Source: Methylicorpusculum oleiharenae (GTDB lineage: Bacteria; Pseudomonadota; Gammaproteobacteria; Methylococcales; Methylomonadaceae). From it: DNA of 64,000 nucleotides. Every line of letters begins with the position of its first letter. The first letter of the stretch is position 1. Below, piece by piece: positions 1-8,339 of the stretch. Location of the stretch: positions 496,001 to 560,000 of the forward strand of contig NZ_WUTY02000001.1 of the NCBI RefSeq assembly GCF_009828925.2, in the 5' to 3' direction. The translations under genes were made by a program, and so were the position numbers. The notes under the pieces are model-generated. The model worked only from the letters and a program-made list of their open reading frames with translations, searched no databases and was not told the DNA's origin.

Positions 1-416
1 ACAAAAGCGCAGATGTCTTCGCCTCATTTGTTACAAAATCTTACAGTTAGACTAACACTTTAAACCAAATTGTCGGTTATGATAGCCTACCCTTCGAATT
101 TAACAACCTTGATTTTTAGACTTTGAGTGTGAATTCGCACAAAAAAGAGTAGTTAGAAACCAATTTACGCCAAAACTGACTGATTTATTTTTATTGGCAA
201 CTCAGTAAGTGCAGCTTGGTTTTAATCAGTGGTCAGTTTGTTATACTTTTGCTCAATAATCTAAGCCCTCATTCCAAATTGTGAACTCTGACCCATAGGC
301 TTTATCAAATGGCCCCAGGAGCTCAATTGAATAATTTTAGATTATTAAGCCAGTTCCATTGTAGTTCGAATAAAACGTACTGCACATACCTCCAGACCAT
401 AGAGAATAAATTACTT
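1..416. other. Upstream non-coding region of lpxD
   Basis: AT-rich stretch at the window edge with no convincing reading frame. The frame of lpxD stays open back to 309, but the residues before 417 do not look like an LpxD N-terminus, so I treat them as leader. I see no clear promoter or structured RNA here. Confidence 0.5.
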
Positions 417-1454
417 ATGACCATCACATTAGAAGCCCTTGCCAAGCTGTGTGACGCCGAAATAATCGGCGGCAATGCCGGAAACCCAATTACTTCAGCC
501 GCCGATATCAAATCAGCCGGTACTCATCAAGTAACCGTGTTAAATGATCCCAAGTATGCAAGGTACCTGGTTGACAGCAAGGCTTCGGCTTGCTTTATGA
601 ACACGCAATCCGCGCAACTGGAATTTCCTGAAGGCATGGCAAAGCTTGTTTCTAAAAACCCGGATATCAGTTTCATCACGGCCGTCAATGCACTGCATCC
701 CCAAACAAAGTTCGCACGAGACCTATCCAAACACGCCGCCATTGCAGACTCCGTCCAACTTGGGGCCAATATTTATGTCGGTGCTTTTGTCTCGATTGAG
801 GCCGATTCGTCTATTGGGGAAGGTACAGAAATTCATAGCGGCGCGAGAATTGGACGTCATGTCAGTATCGGAAAAAACTGCCGGATCTATCCGAATGTGG
901 TTATTTACGATCACAGTCAGATTGGAGATGACGTCTTAATTCATGCAGGAAGCATCATTGGCGCAGATGGTTTCGGCTATAAACAACAAAATGAAAAACA
1001 TATTAAAGTGCCTCACATCGGCAATATCATTATTGAAAACAGAGTGGAAATCGGTGCAAATACCTGCATCGACAGAGGCACTTTCGGCTCAACTGTGATC
1101 GGCGCCGGTACAAAAATCGATAATCTGGTTCAAATCGGCCACAATAATGCGATAGGCGAAAACGTTATTATCTGCGGCCAATCTGGCATATCAGGCTCAT
1201 GCATCATTGAAAACAACGCCATTCTCGCGGGCAGCACCGGCGTCGCGGATCATGTGCGAATCGGTCATCATGCTGTCGTCATGGCGCGCTCCGGTATTTC
1301 GGGCAATGTTGAACCGGCAACGCAAGTCTGGGGAAGCCCCGCTAAAGACAAAAAAGTCGCCTGGCGGGAATTAGCCGCACTGGCAAAACTCCCCGAATTA
1401 TTGAAGAAAGTTAAAGCGCTGGAAGAAAAGATTTCACTACTCGACAAAAAATAA
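417..1454 (+). CDS. lpxD: UDP-3-O-acylglucosamine N-acyltransferase LpxD
   Basis: LpxD adds the second (N-linked) hydroxyacyl chain to UDP-3-O-acyl-glucosamine in lipid A synthesis, in the cytoplasm. The 345-residue product has the short N-terminal uridine-binding domain (about 1-100) followed by a left-handed beta-helix of hexapeptide repeats (about 105-310). Near the centre is QIGHN, holding the general-base histidine of the family, and the end is helical and lysine-rich. The ATG at 417 gives the family's normal length and N-terminus (MTITLEALAKL); the longer open frame from 309 would add 36 unrelated residues. The gene is not next to fabZ/lpxA, so it looks like a stand-alone lpxD copy, which is common in methanotrophs. 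A NUDIX gene follows 27 bases downstream. Confidence 0.93.
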   Translation: MTITLEALAKLCDAEIIGGNAGNPITSAADIKSAGTHQVTVLNDPKYARYLVDSKASACFMNTQSAQLEFPEGMAKLVSKNPDISFITAVNALHPQTKFARDLSKHAAIADSVQLGANIYVGAFVSIEADSSIGEGTEIHSGARIGRHVSIGKNCRIYPNVVIYDHSQIGDDVLIHAGSIIGADGFGYKQQNEKHIKVPHIGNIIIENRVEIGANTCIDRGTFGSTVIGAGTKIDNLVQIGHNNAIGENVIICGQSGISGSCIIENNAILAGSTGVADHVRIGHHAVVMARSGISGNVEPATQVWGSPAKDKKVAWRELAALAKLPELLKKVKALEEKISLLDKK

Positions 1455-1481
1455 AACTCCCGGACTTAAGGACAAACGATC

Positions 1482-1919
1482 ATGGCCAAACCGATTACAC
1501 CCTTGCTGGCAGCTGATGCAATCATTGAACTGGTGGACAGGCCTGATAAGCCTTTTGTTTTGATTGAACGGGCCTACCCGCCTTTGGGGTGGGCCATACC
1601 GGGAGGATTTGTCGATATCGGCGAGACGCTGGAACACGCGGCAATTCGCGAGGCAAAAGAAGAAACGGGACTGGATATTGTGCTGACAGCCTTATTAGGC
1701 CTCTATTCGAATCCTGCGCGTGATCCTAGAAATCATACCGTTACCGCCGTTTATGTTGCTCAAGCGACCGGAACGCCGCTTGCCGCTGATGATGCAAAGA
1801 ATTTCGGCCTTTTCAGTCCGGATTCACTGCCTAATGAACTGGCTTTTGATCATGCCTTGGTCTTGGCTGATTACTTCAGCTTTAGAACATCCGGCAAAAC
1901 GGCACCGCTTAGAACTTAA
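1482..1919 (+). CDS. NUDIX hydrolase
   Basis: Protein of 145 residues with a complete Nudix box at about residues 41-63: GGFVDIGETLEHAA followed by REAKEETGLDI, matching GX5EX7REUXEEXGU. It therefore hydrolyses a nucleoside diphosphate linked to another moiety with Mg2+; the substrate cannot be read from the sequence. The N-terminus (KPITPLLAADAIIEL) resembles the ADP-ribose pyrophosphatase-like subgroup. The ATG at 1482 has an AAGGAC-type ribosome site about 10 bases upstream. It lies 27 bases after lpxD on the same strand and may be co-transcribed. Confidence 0.88.
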   Translation: MAKPITPLLAADAIIELVDRPDKPFVLIERAYPPLGWAIPGGFVDIGETLEHAAIREAKEETGLDIVLTALLGLYSNPARDPRNHTVTAVYVAQATGTPLAADDAKNFGLFSPDSLPNELAFDHALVLADYFSFRTSGKTAPLRT

Positions 1920-2194
1920 GCAAAAATTGAGTTATTTGCTATTGATATCAGCGTTTCGAATGCCCTACCATTCAGCTGACTCTAACAAAATACATGTAAT
2001 AAAAAATGGCATATTCATCATTGCCATCTATACTTTCCCGCATGCATCGTTGACTTCATAACGGTGTTTAGATCGTTGCCCAAAGGGAATAACCATGACA
2101 GACACGGATCAAAACAGTACCGTCTATGCCATAAAAACAACTGTTTAAGATTTCACAGGACGCGTAAATCTTGAATTTTATGAGGAGAATAACA

Positions 2195-2608
2195 ATGAAT
2201 AAAAAGCAAATCCTAACCGCCTGCATGATGACCGGGGTTTTACTGACCGGACCATCAGCTTTTGCAGACGAACATAAACACGGCTATTTCTCTTGTCTAA
2301 GCGATAAAATCAGTCAAGGTTTTTTCAATACCACCACTGGCTTTATTGAATTACCCAAAAACATAATCAATATCAGTCACGATCAAAACATCTTTGTTGG
2401 CCTAACCTGGGGAACGGTTCGCGGCGTTGCTCATGCTGTTGGCCGGACTGTAGTAGGTGCAGCTGAACTGGTTACCTCGCCGATTCCGACCGATGATTAT
2501 ATCTCGCCACCCTATGTATGGGATCGTTTCAGTGAAGACACGCGCTATTTCGGCCTTAATCTTCCTGGCTTTTGGACCTCCTATGGCCCATTGGATGACG
2601 GCGATTAA
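2195..2608 (+). CDS. Exosortase system-associated protein (TIGR04073-like)
   Basis: Secreted small protein of 137 residues. A signal peptide covers about residues 1-24 with cleavage after PSAFA. The mature part has the family pattern GFFNTTTGFIELPKN, then GLTWGTVRGVAHAVGRT, then ELVTSPIP. I recognise this as the TIGR04073 'exosortase system-associated' type, whose function is unknown. The start at 2195 is preceded by GAGGAG six bases away; the longer TTG frame from 2171 is rejected. The next gene is an OmpA-like lipoprotein 72 bases downstream, so both probably act at the outer membrane or periplasm. No exosortase gene is visible in this window. Confidence 0.75.
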   Translation: MNKKQILTACMMTGVLLTGPSAFADEHKHGYFSCLSDKISQGFFNTTTGFIELPKNIINISHDQNIFVGLTWGTVRGVAHAVGRTVVGAAELVTSPIPTDDYISPPYVWDRFSEDTRYFGLNLPGFWTSYGPLDDGD

Positions 2609-2680
2609 GCATCAACCCCATTGGATAAACGTTTGAATCATTGCCCCAAGGCCAATGATGCGTATCAAGAGGATAAAATT

Positions 2681-3376
2681 ATGAATAAACACTTTATTTA
2701 TTTGCCATTTGCCGTACTAGTCGCGTCGCTGTCGGCTTGTACCCCTCCAACCAAAGATATCCTTGGCCTTACATCAGAAATTGATGCAGCAATGGCGGGT
2801 CACTACGGCCAATCGATGTACCATGAGGAACTTGCAGAGGAAAGTTTGGAAGATGCCAATGAAATTCTGGATCATTGGAAAAATGATCATTACTGGAACA
2901 TTGATCTTCGTAAAAAAGCCATGACCGCTGCTGAAGAAGCCGCCCATCATCGTAAGGAATCCGAAAAGGAAATGTGCAAATGGTTAACATCCGTCCACAG
3001 TCACAACCATCATCAGGGAGAAGTTGCACAGCACGCAGCGGCCTATTTCAAAACAGGAAGCGCTGTGCCTTACCAAACCAACCATCATGAAATTGCTTCG
3101 TTGGGCAAATACCTAGAGACTCACCCCGACGCGACAGCCCAGGTGATCGCTTACACGGATACCGTAGGCAGCGTTCAAAGCAATCAAATCTTGTCAGAAA
3201 AGCGCGCTTCAGCAGTAGCCAATATGTTGATTGCCCAAGGCGCAAGAGCCTCGCAACTGAGCACCAAAGCACTGGGTGAAGCCGAAGGGCCAGACCGTAC
3301 CGCCAATCAAAAACACCGGGTTGTCATGATCAGTACTGCACACCCTACTTATATAGACTGTCCCGACCTTCAATAA
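2681..3376 (+). CDS. OmpA-family lipoprotein
   Basis: Protein of 231 residues beginning with a lipoprotein signal peptide; the lipobox LSAC puts the lipidated cysteine at about residue 20. The middle (30-105) is charged, helical and histidine-rich. The C-terminal half (about 115-220) is an OmpA C-like peptidoglycan-binding domain with the typical order YTDTVGS, N-Q-LSEKRA, MLIAQGA, and a final basic NQKHRVV segment. It probably anchors the outer membrane to peptidoglycan. The ATG at 2681 follows AAGAGG by 8 bases; the TTG at 2621 in the same frame is rejected because it would put 20 hydrophilic residues before the signal peptide. Confidence 0.85.
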   Translation: MNKHFIYLPFAVLVASLSACTPPTKDILGLTSEIDAAMAGHYGQSMYHEELAEESLEDANEILDHWKNDHYWNIDLRKKAMTAAEEAAHHRKESEKEMCKWLTSVHSHNHHQGEVAQHAAAYFKTGSAVPYQTNHHEIASLGKYLETHPDATAQVIAYTDTVGSVQSNQILSEKRASAVANMLIAQGARASQLSTKALGEAEGPDRTANQKHRVVMISTAHPTYIDCPDLQ

Positions 3377-3380
3377 CCTA

Positions 3381-3414
3381 AAAAGCTCCGCAGCGAAACA
3401 TCGTTGCGGAGCTT
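3381..3414. terminator. Hairpin terminator between convergent genes
   Basis: Two 13-base arms (3383-3395 and 3402-3414) pair almost perfectly around a 6-base loop. On the minus strand the hairpin is followed by four T. It sits between the stop of the OmpA-like gene (plus) and the stop of the YbgA-like gene (minus), so it probably serves both. Confidence 0.7.
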
Positions 3415-3448
3415 CAGACACTTCCGCTCGAAATCAATCAGAACTCAC

Positions 3449-4315
3449 TTAAGGGTAAACCTCGCCTAATGCACTTGGATAAGGGGCAAAATAATAAGAC
3501 GATTGAATGTAAGGATCGGGACACTTGCGAAAATGATGCTTCAACAATGTGATAGGTGCTATCAAAGGCACCTCACAGTTACGATACGACTCGATTAACT
3601 CGCATAATTCGGCTTTATCATCCCGGCCCAATTCTTTTTTCAGATAGCCTTGTATATGCTGCAAAACGTTCACATGATTGGCTCGCGTAGGGACTGTCAA
3701 TAAGGTGTTCATCAATTGCAAAATATATTGATTGGCGACTTCCGCCAGATTTTCTTTGGTTAAACCGGCCAGCAACTGCCCCAAATCACGGTAATCGGCA
3801 TGACTCATAATAATCAACTTGTGGCGGGCATGAAATTCAATAAGACCATGCGCCGTCAAGCCTTCTTTTTTCAGCAATTGCCAACGATAAACAACGTGAA
3901 TCCGTTTAAAAAAATTATCGCGAAAACAAGCATCTTCCAAACGAATATCTTCCTCTACCGGCAGCAGCGGAAAATTACGCATAATTTTTAGCGCCTCAAG
4001 CCCAATGCTATCTTTTCCATTGGAAGTATTGCCAAAATTCTTCGCTACCTCAGACTCTGAAGTCAGGCTTTTCTTTTTGATGATATACCCGCAGAGCTGA
4101 GTGCATTCGCCATAATCCGAACCAGGTCGGATTATGGCTTCAGAATGGGTTGTTGGAAAAACGGTTAAATCGGCTTCTTCACTGACCGCAAACGGGAAAA
4201 ATTCAAAAAAATGACAGGTCGCCTCATTGATAACCGCATCTTTTTTTGGAATTGCTCCACTGTTTGCCAACTGATCAAACAAACAACTACTTACACCTAT
4301 GGGAATTTTTTTCAT
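3449..4315 (-). CDS. YbgA-type DUF523/DUF1722 protein
   Basis: Protein of 288 residues. The C-terminal half (about 160-288) is a good DUF1722 domain: HARHKLIIMSHADYRDLG, then HVNVLQHIQGYLKK, then a PLIAPITLLKHH block and a final PYP motif. The N-terminal half starts like DUF523 (KIPIGVSSCL) but is divergent: the usual DUF523 arginine-rich stretch and SPSCG-type motif are not recognisable. Fusions of these domains are known as YbgA-like proteins of unknown biochemical role, sometimes near photolyase genes; no photolyase is present here. It stands alone, convergent with the OmpA-like gene. Confidence 0.75.
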   Translation of the reverse strand: MKKIPIGVSSCLFDQLANSGAIPKKDAVINEATCHFFEFFPFAVSEEADLTVFPTTHSEAIIRPGSDYGECTQLCGYIIKKKSLTSESEVAKNFGNTSNGKDSIGLEALKIMRNFPLLPVEEDIRLEDACFRDNFFKRIHVVYRWQLLKKEGLTAHGLIEFHARHKLIIMSHADYRDLGQLLAGLTKENLAEVANQYILQLMNTLLTVPTRANHVNVLQHIQGYLKKELGRDDKAELCELIESYRNCEVPLIAPITLLKHHFRKCPDPYIQSSYYFAPYPSALGEVYP

Positions 4316-4744
4316 AGCGTTTTCGAAGTTCCAGATTACTGATGTGCGCTGATTGTATGTCCGAAGTTTGGGAAATACAAAAAAATTCTGTACTGCAGCC
4401 CGATGAGAGCAATTTTTCCAGAATAATAAGCCAGTGTGGCCTTCCGTTCAGGCCGAGTCCTAAATCCACGATTGGGATTACGGCATTCTGGAAATCTTAA
4501 CTCCTCGCCGACCCCTCGTTTCAACGCAACATAATTGAAACAATTTATAGTTTCACTTAGCCCATTAAAGAAACACTTATTGAAACATGAGTCATGACAC
4601 AGAAAACAAAAACAAACCAAAAGTCGCTGAAAAAACAATAGCTTGAATTTAATGATATGCCATGGCATGGTTATAGCAATACAGATATTGCACCGGTCTT
4701 AAATTTAGACCGACATAAAAATAACATGCTTTAAGGGAATCAAA
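4316..4744. other. Intergenic region with no recognised gene
   Basis: 429 bases between the divergent YbgA-like and DUF1264 genes. Open frames exist on the minus strand (up to 110 codons) but have no recognisable domain or ribosome site. It must hold both promoters; I cannot place them with confidence. Confidence 0.4.
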
Positions 4745-5356
4745 ATGAAACAAAAACTATTACTCATTGGCAGCTTACTGTTGTTGATGTCCGGATGCGC
4801 AACAACTACGACCTCATCACAAGCGGAAAGCCATGAACACGGCCAGGCAAAACTGTCAGTGCCGGGACAGGCCAAGCTATATAACGAAGCACTAAATCCT
4901 CGCCAAATTGAACATCCTGATCATTTAGGCTTTAATGATTTACATATTCAGGCAATCAGGCATCTGGTGCCGGACACCCATAGCGTCCATGATCCCAAAC
5001 TGCAAGTTATCGTTCATCACCACTGTAAAGCTTACGATGACGGCACTTTCGTCTGCATGATGTTCCCTACCGGCATGAAAGACCAGGACAAACCAATTGG
5101 TTTCGAATACATCATTACCACCGAGCAATTCAACACCTTGCCGGAAACAGAGAAAAAATACTGGCATTACCATAAAGTAGAAGTAGCCAAAGCACATGCG
5201 ACATTTCCTGACCTGACACAGGAAGAAGCTGCTAAAATTCTACCTGCAGTCCATGAAACCTACGGCAAGGTCATTTATTTTCAAAAACCTGATGATAAAT
5301 ATCCATTAGGCGAACCCTATATCGTGATCGTACAGCACATGCCTGAACAAGATTAA
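4745..5356 (+). CDS. DUF1264 lipoprotein
   Basis: Protein of 203 residues. A lipoprotein signal ends in the lipobox LMSGC, so cysteine 18 is the likely lipidation site and the protein sits in the periplasm on a membrane. The mature part matches the DUF1264 (OBAP-like) family: a 'LHIQAIRH' segment, then histidine-rich IVHHHCKAYDDGTF, MFPTG, PIGFEYIIT and a conserved tail with HETYGKVIYFQ. Its many histidines and two cysteines suggest possible metal binding, but the biochemical role of the family is unknown. A clear terminator follows, so it is probably its own transcription unit. Confidence 0.8.
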   Translation: MKQKLLLIGSLLLLMSGCATTTTSSQAESHEHGQAKLSVPGQAKLYNEALNPRQIEHPDHLGFNDLHIQAIRHLVPDTHSVHDPKLQVIVHHHCKAYDDGTFVCMMFPTGMKDQDKPIGFEYIITTEQFNTLPETEKKYWHYHKVEVAKAHATFPDLTQEEAAKILPAVHETYGKVIYFQKPDDKYPLGEPYIVIVQHMPEQD

Positions 5357-5399
5357 CCGTTCAACCCCCCTTAGTGTGTAGCGATACACACCTTTATAG

Positions 5400-5442
5400 C
5401 CAGCGGAACCAGGTCTTCACAGCCTCCGCTGGTGTTTTTTTT
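5400..5442 (+). terminator. Rho-independent terminator after the DUF1264 gene
   Basis: Perfect 8-base arms (CCAGCGGA at 5400-5407, TCCGCTGG at 5425-5432) followed by GTG and eight T. The ribosome site of the next gene (GGGAGG) begins immediately after the T run. Confidence 0.85.
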
Positions 5443-5453
5443 GGGAGGCTTAT

Positions 5454-6521
5454 ATGCGATTATTGATAAAAATTTTGCTGGGATTACTGGTTACCACCCC
5501 GTGTTTTGCGGACAAGAACCTGGGCTTACCCCCATTGACGATCCCCAGCGATAATCCACAATCGGCTGAAAAAGTTAAGCTAGGCCAACTTCTTTTCAAT
5601 GATAAACGTTTAAGTGCCGACGGCTCGGTCAGTTGCGCCAGCTGTCATCGTTCAGGCACCGCTTTCACGGACGGACTGCCGGTTTCCAAAGGCATCAAGC
5701 AGCAATTGGGAACACGAAATGCGCCCACCGTCATCAATTCCGCATATTACGAAACACAGTTTCTGGACGGGAGAGAAAGCAGCCTGGAAGCCCAAGCAAA
5801 AGGCCCATTGGTCAACCCGGTAGAGCATGGTTTCACTCATCTAGGGCAGGTTGTTGACGTTGTCAATCAAGATGCCGCTTATAGAAAACAGTTTCATCAG
5901 GTGTTTAATGTTCAACCTGATAGCATCACTATCGAGCATATTGCCAAAGCCATTGCCAGCTTCGAACGGACACTGGTTGCAGGCGACTCACCTTTTGACC
6001 GTTACTATTTTGGCAAGGATCAATCGGCACTATCGGACAGTGCAGCGCGCGGGTCGCGTATTTTCCGACGCAAAGGAAACTGCATGACGTGCCATGAAAT
6101 ATCATGGAACAACGCCTTGTTTACGGACAATCGTTTTTATAATGTAGGCATCGGTTTCGAGCGCTTGAAACCGGTCTTGACTGAATTGACATCAGCCATC
6201 AATCAACAAAAAGAAGTCGACATTACCGGACTGACTGATGCCCAACGTTCTGAACTGGGCCGGTTTGCTGTCACCAGGATACCTGCGGATCTCGGCAGAT
6301 TCAAAACCCCCACGCTGCGCAACATCACAATGACCGCACCTTATATGCACGATGGCAGCCTCAAAACGCTGGAGGAAGTGATAGAACATTATGATAAAGG
6401 CGGCATCAGCAACGCTTATATCGATCCCAAAATTTTCCCTTTACATTTGACCGCTCAGGAAAAAGCCGATTTGGCTGCCTTTTTAAAATCACTGACCAGC
6501 GTTGAAAGTGAGCTGAATTAA
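5454..6521 (+). CDS. Di-heme cytochrome c peroxidase / MauG family protein
   Basis: Periplasmic protein of 355 residues with a signal peptide of about 19 residues. It has two c-heme sites, CASCH at 61-65 and CMTCH at 210-214, in the spacing of bacterial cytochrome c peroxidases and MauG. The N-terminal block PSDNPQSAEKVKLGQLLF and the C-terminal block FKTPTLRNITMTAPYMHDG are typical. Members reduce H2O2 or carry out MauG-like protein oxidation; which applies is open. The start has a GGGAGG ribosome site. A cytochrome c gene begins 38 bases later, so the two likely form an operon and may be redox partners. Confidence 0.88.
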   Translation: MRLLIKILLGLLVTTPCFADKNLGLPPLTIPSDNPQSAEKVKLGQLLFNDKRLSADGSVSCASCHRSGTAFTDGLPVSKGIKQQLGTRNAPTVINSAYYETQFLDGRESSLEAQAKGPLVNPVEHGFTHLGQVVDVVNQDAAYRKQFHQVFNVQPDSITIEHIAKAIASFERTLVAGDSPFDRYYFGKDQSALSDSAARGSRIFRRKGNCMTCHEISWNNALFTDNRFYNVGIGFERLKPVLTELTSAINQQKEVDITGLTDAQRSELGRFAVTRIPADLGRFKTPTLRNITMTAPYMHDGSLKTLEEVIEHYDKGGISNAYIDPKIFPLHLTAQEKADLAAFLKSLTSVESELN

Positions 6522-6559
6522 TTACGCATAACCCATAACCTGTTAAAAAGAGATTAGTC

Positions 6560-7432
6560 ATGAAAAAATCGAGTTTAGCTTTAGTCTTATGGCTATCGGG
6601 AACCACCCTTTCATTTGCAGAAGAAAGTGATCATCGTCAGGAATTAAAACTGACAGAAGCCCAGCGCCATCATGTTTTGAGCGAAATGCGATCTTTGCTG
6701 GAGGGTACTCAAAAAATCCTCTCTGCCTTAGCTGACGAGGACATGACTCGTGTTGCAGCGTCTGCAGAGGCTTTAGGGTTGAACATGGCGCATAAAGCTG
6801 AAGACCACCTGCATCAGATACTCCCCAAAGAATTCATGCACCTGGGCATGTCGCTGCATCAGGACTTCGATCAAATCGCCGTTGATGCCAAAAATATGGC
6901 CGCGCCAAAACAAATCTTGCACCAATTAAGTGCAGCCATGGGCAAATGCGCGGCGTGTCATAACGCTTATCAGATCCGCATCGGCAATCAAGACAACGCC
7001 CGGCTTGATGAAGTGGCGCAACGCGGCGCTCATGTCATGCCATTTGATCTGGAGCAAACCTTGCATATTTTTTCAAAAACCGAGCAAGGCGGAGTGCAGC
7101 AAGTGATAGTCAAAGATAAAACCAATACCGGACAAATCGAACTGATTCGGGCGCATCTTGCCAAAATCGCAGACGAGTTCAAGCATGGCGATTATTCCAA
7201 TCCGGCTAAAATACACGGCGATACCATGCCGGGACTGGCCGAATTACGCAATGCTCAGCCTGAGCACATTCAAATTGACTACACCGAATTAGCCGATGGC
7301 GCTCAAATTACCTATACCAGCGATCAACCCTCACTCATCCATGCGCTTCATCAATGGTTTGATGCTCAACTGAGCGATCACGCCCGCCATGCGGTTCCGG
7401 ACCATCAGCACCACTTAACGCATGACAAGTAG
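6560..7432 (+). CDS. Exported cytochrome c with an extra C-terminal domain
   Basis: Protein of 290 residues with a signal peptide (cleavage near residue 20, SFAEE). The N-terminal half is a helical cytochrome c'/c556-like bundle with a single heme site CAACH at 130-134 at the end of the last helix, as in cytochrome c'. The second half (about 155-290) is a different domain with DLEQTLHIFSKT, IELIRAHL, AKIHGDTMPGL and a HQWFDAQL-DHA tail. I have seen this segment as a separate exported protein that is often labelled 'aspartate carbamoyltransferase' by error; its function is unknown. Histidines are very frequent at the C-terminus. It follows the di-heme peroxidase by 38 bases and overlaps the possible upstream start of the carbonic anhydrase. 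Confidence 0.72.
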   Translation: MKKSSLALVLWLSGTTLSFAEESDHRQELKLTEAQRHHVLSEMRSLLEGTQKILSALADEDMTRVAASAEALGLNMAHKAEDHLHQILPKEFMHLGMSLHQDFDQIAVDAKNMAAPKQILHQLSAAMGKCAACHNAYQIRIGNQDNARLDEVAQRGAHVMPFDLEQTLHIFSKTEQGGVQQVIVKDKTNTGQIELIRAHLAKIADEFKHGDYSNPAKIHGDTMPGLAELRNAQPEHIQIDYTELADGAQITYTSDQPSLIHALHQWFDAQLSDHARHAVPDHQHHLTHDK

Positions 7433-7439
7433 AGGAGCA

Positions 7440-8228
7440 ATGCAAAAAAAATCCAAAATGAATAAGCTTTTGATACTGCTGTCCTTGCTCTGCTTACAGG
7501 CTTGCGCGCACAAGACAAGTAAAGAAATCGCTGAATCCGGCAGCCACTTGCCGCCTCAGAACTACGCCCCCCAAAAATACAGCCTGCCCAGTCTTGATCC
7601 CGGATTTCATCAATCACCCATCAATATTTTTACCAACCGGACAAAAAAGGAATTAAACCATGATCATTTTGTTGTCCATTTTCAAGACAAAGTAACGGCT
7701 GTTGAAAATCTGGGGCATACAATTCAACTTGATTTCAATGCCGGCAGCACTATTACAGTCAAAGACAAAACGTATTCCTTCAAACAAATGCACTTTCATA
7801 CGCCTTCGGAGCATTTGATTGATGGCATGACCTTTCCCATGGAATTGCATATCGTCAGTGCTACGGAAAACTCAATCACTCCTGATTATCTGGTCATCGC
7901 CGTTTTATTCAAAATGGGTGAAGAAAATCAATTCATCAACGAATTTATAAACCTGACCCCCCCGCATCCTCACAGCAAAACTGTCGTTAAAGACAATTCA
8001 GTAAAATTAAATGATCTCTTATCCTTAAGTCCGGCAGGTGATCTAGGTCATCATTATCACTACACAGGCTCCCTGACAACCGCGCCTTATACAGAGACCG
8101 TAGACTGGTTTGTTTTGAAAAAGATTTATGAAGCCTCTCCTGAACAAATCGAGACTATCAACACCATAGAAGGCAATAATGCGCGTCATATCGAACCCAA
8201 AAACGATAGACTCGTTGATGATGAGTAA
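7440..8228 (+). CDS. Alpha-type carbonic anhydrase (lipoprotein)
   Basis: Zinc enzyme converting CO2 and bicarbonate, here exported. From the ATG at 7440 the product has 262 residues. A lipoprotein-type signal ends in LQAC, followed by the family motifs QSPINI, HFHTPSEH and MELHIV. The three zinc histidines are at about 118, 120 and 137; the spacing (2 and 17) is that of short bacterial alpha enzymes. Three in-frame ATGs are possible (7422, 7440, 7458). AGAGGAG at 7431-7437 is only 2 bases from 7440 but 20 from 7458, so the exact start is open. It directly follows the cytochrome c gene and is probably in the same operon. Confidence 0.85.
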   Translation: MQKKSKMNKLLILLSLLCLQACAHKTSKEIAESGSHLPPQNYAPQKYSLPSLDPGFHQSPINIFTNRTKKELNHDHFVVHFQDKVTAVENLGHTIQLDFNAGSTITVKDKTYSFKQMHFHTPSEHLIDGMTFPMELHIVSATENSITPDYLVIAVLFKMGEENQFINEFINLTPPHPHSKTVVKDNSVKLNDLLSLSPAGDLGHHYHYTGSLTTAPYTETVDWFVLKKIYEASPEQIETINTIEGNNARHIEPKNDRLVDDE

Positions 8229-8339
8229 TCTGTTATTCATTATCAACGACAGTATATAAACCCGACTATCGCCCGGCCAACTTCATTAAATTTGTTACAA
8301 TTATTCCCTTTATAAATTACCTTTGAAGGCTTGGGCTTG

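Noticed and set aside
309-416. Longer N-terminus of LpxD
   Set aside because: The 36 extra residues do not resemble any LpxD; the ATG at 417 gives the family length.
2094-2147. 17-codon open frame with an AAGGGA site before the TIGR04073-type gene
   Set aside because: Too short, no signal or known peptide family; no way to support it from the sequence.
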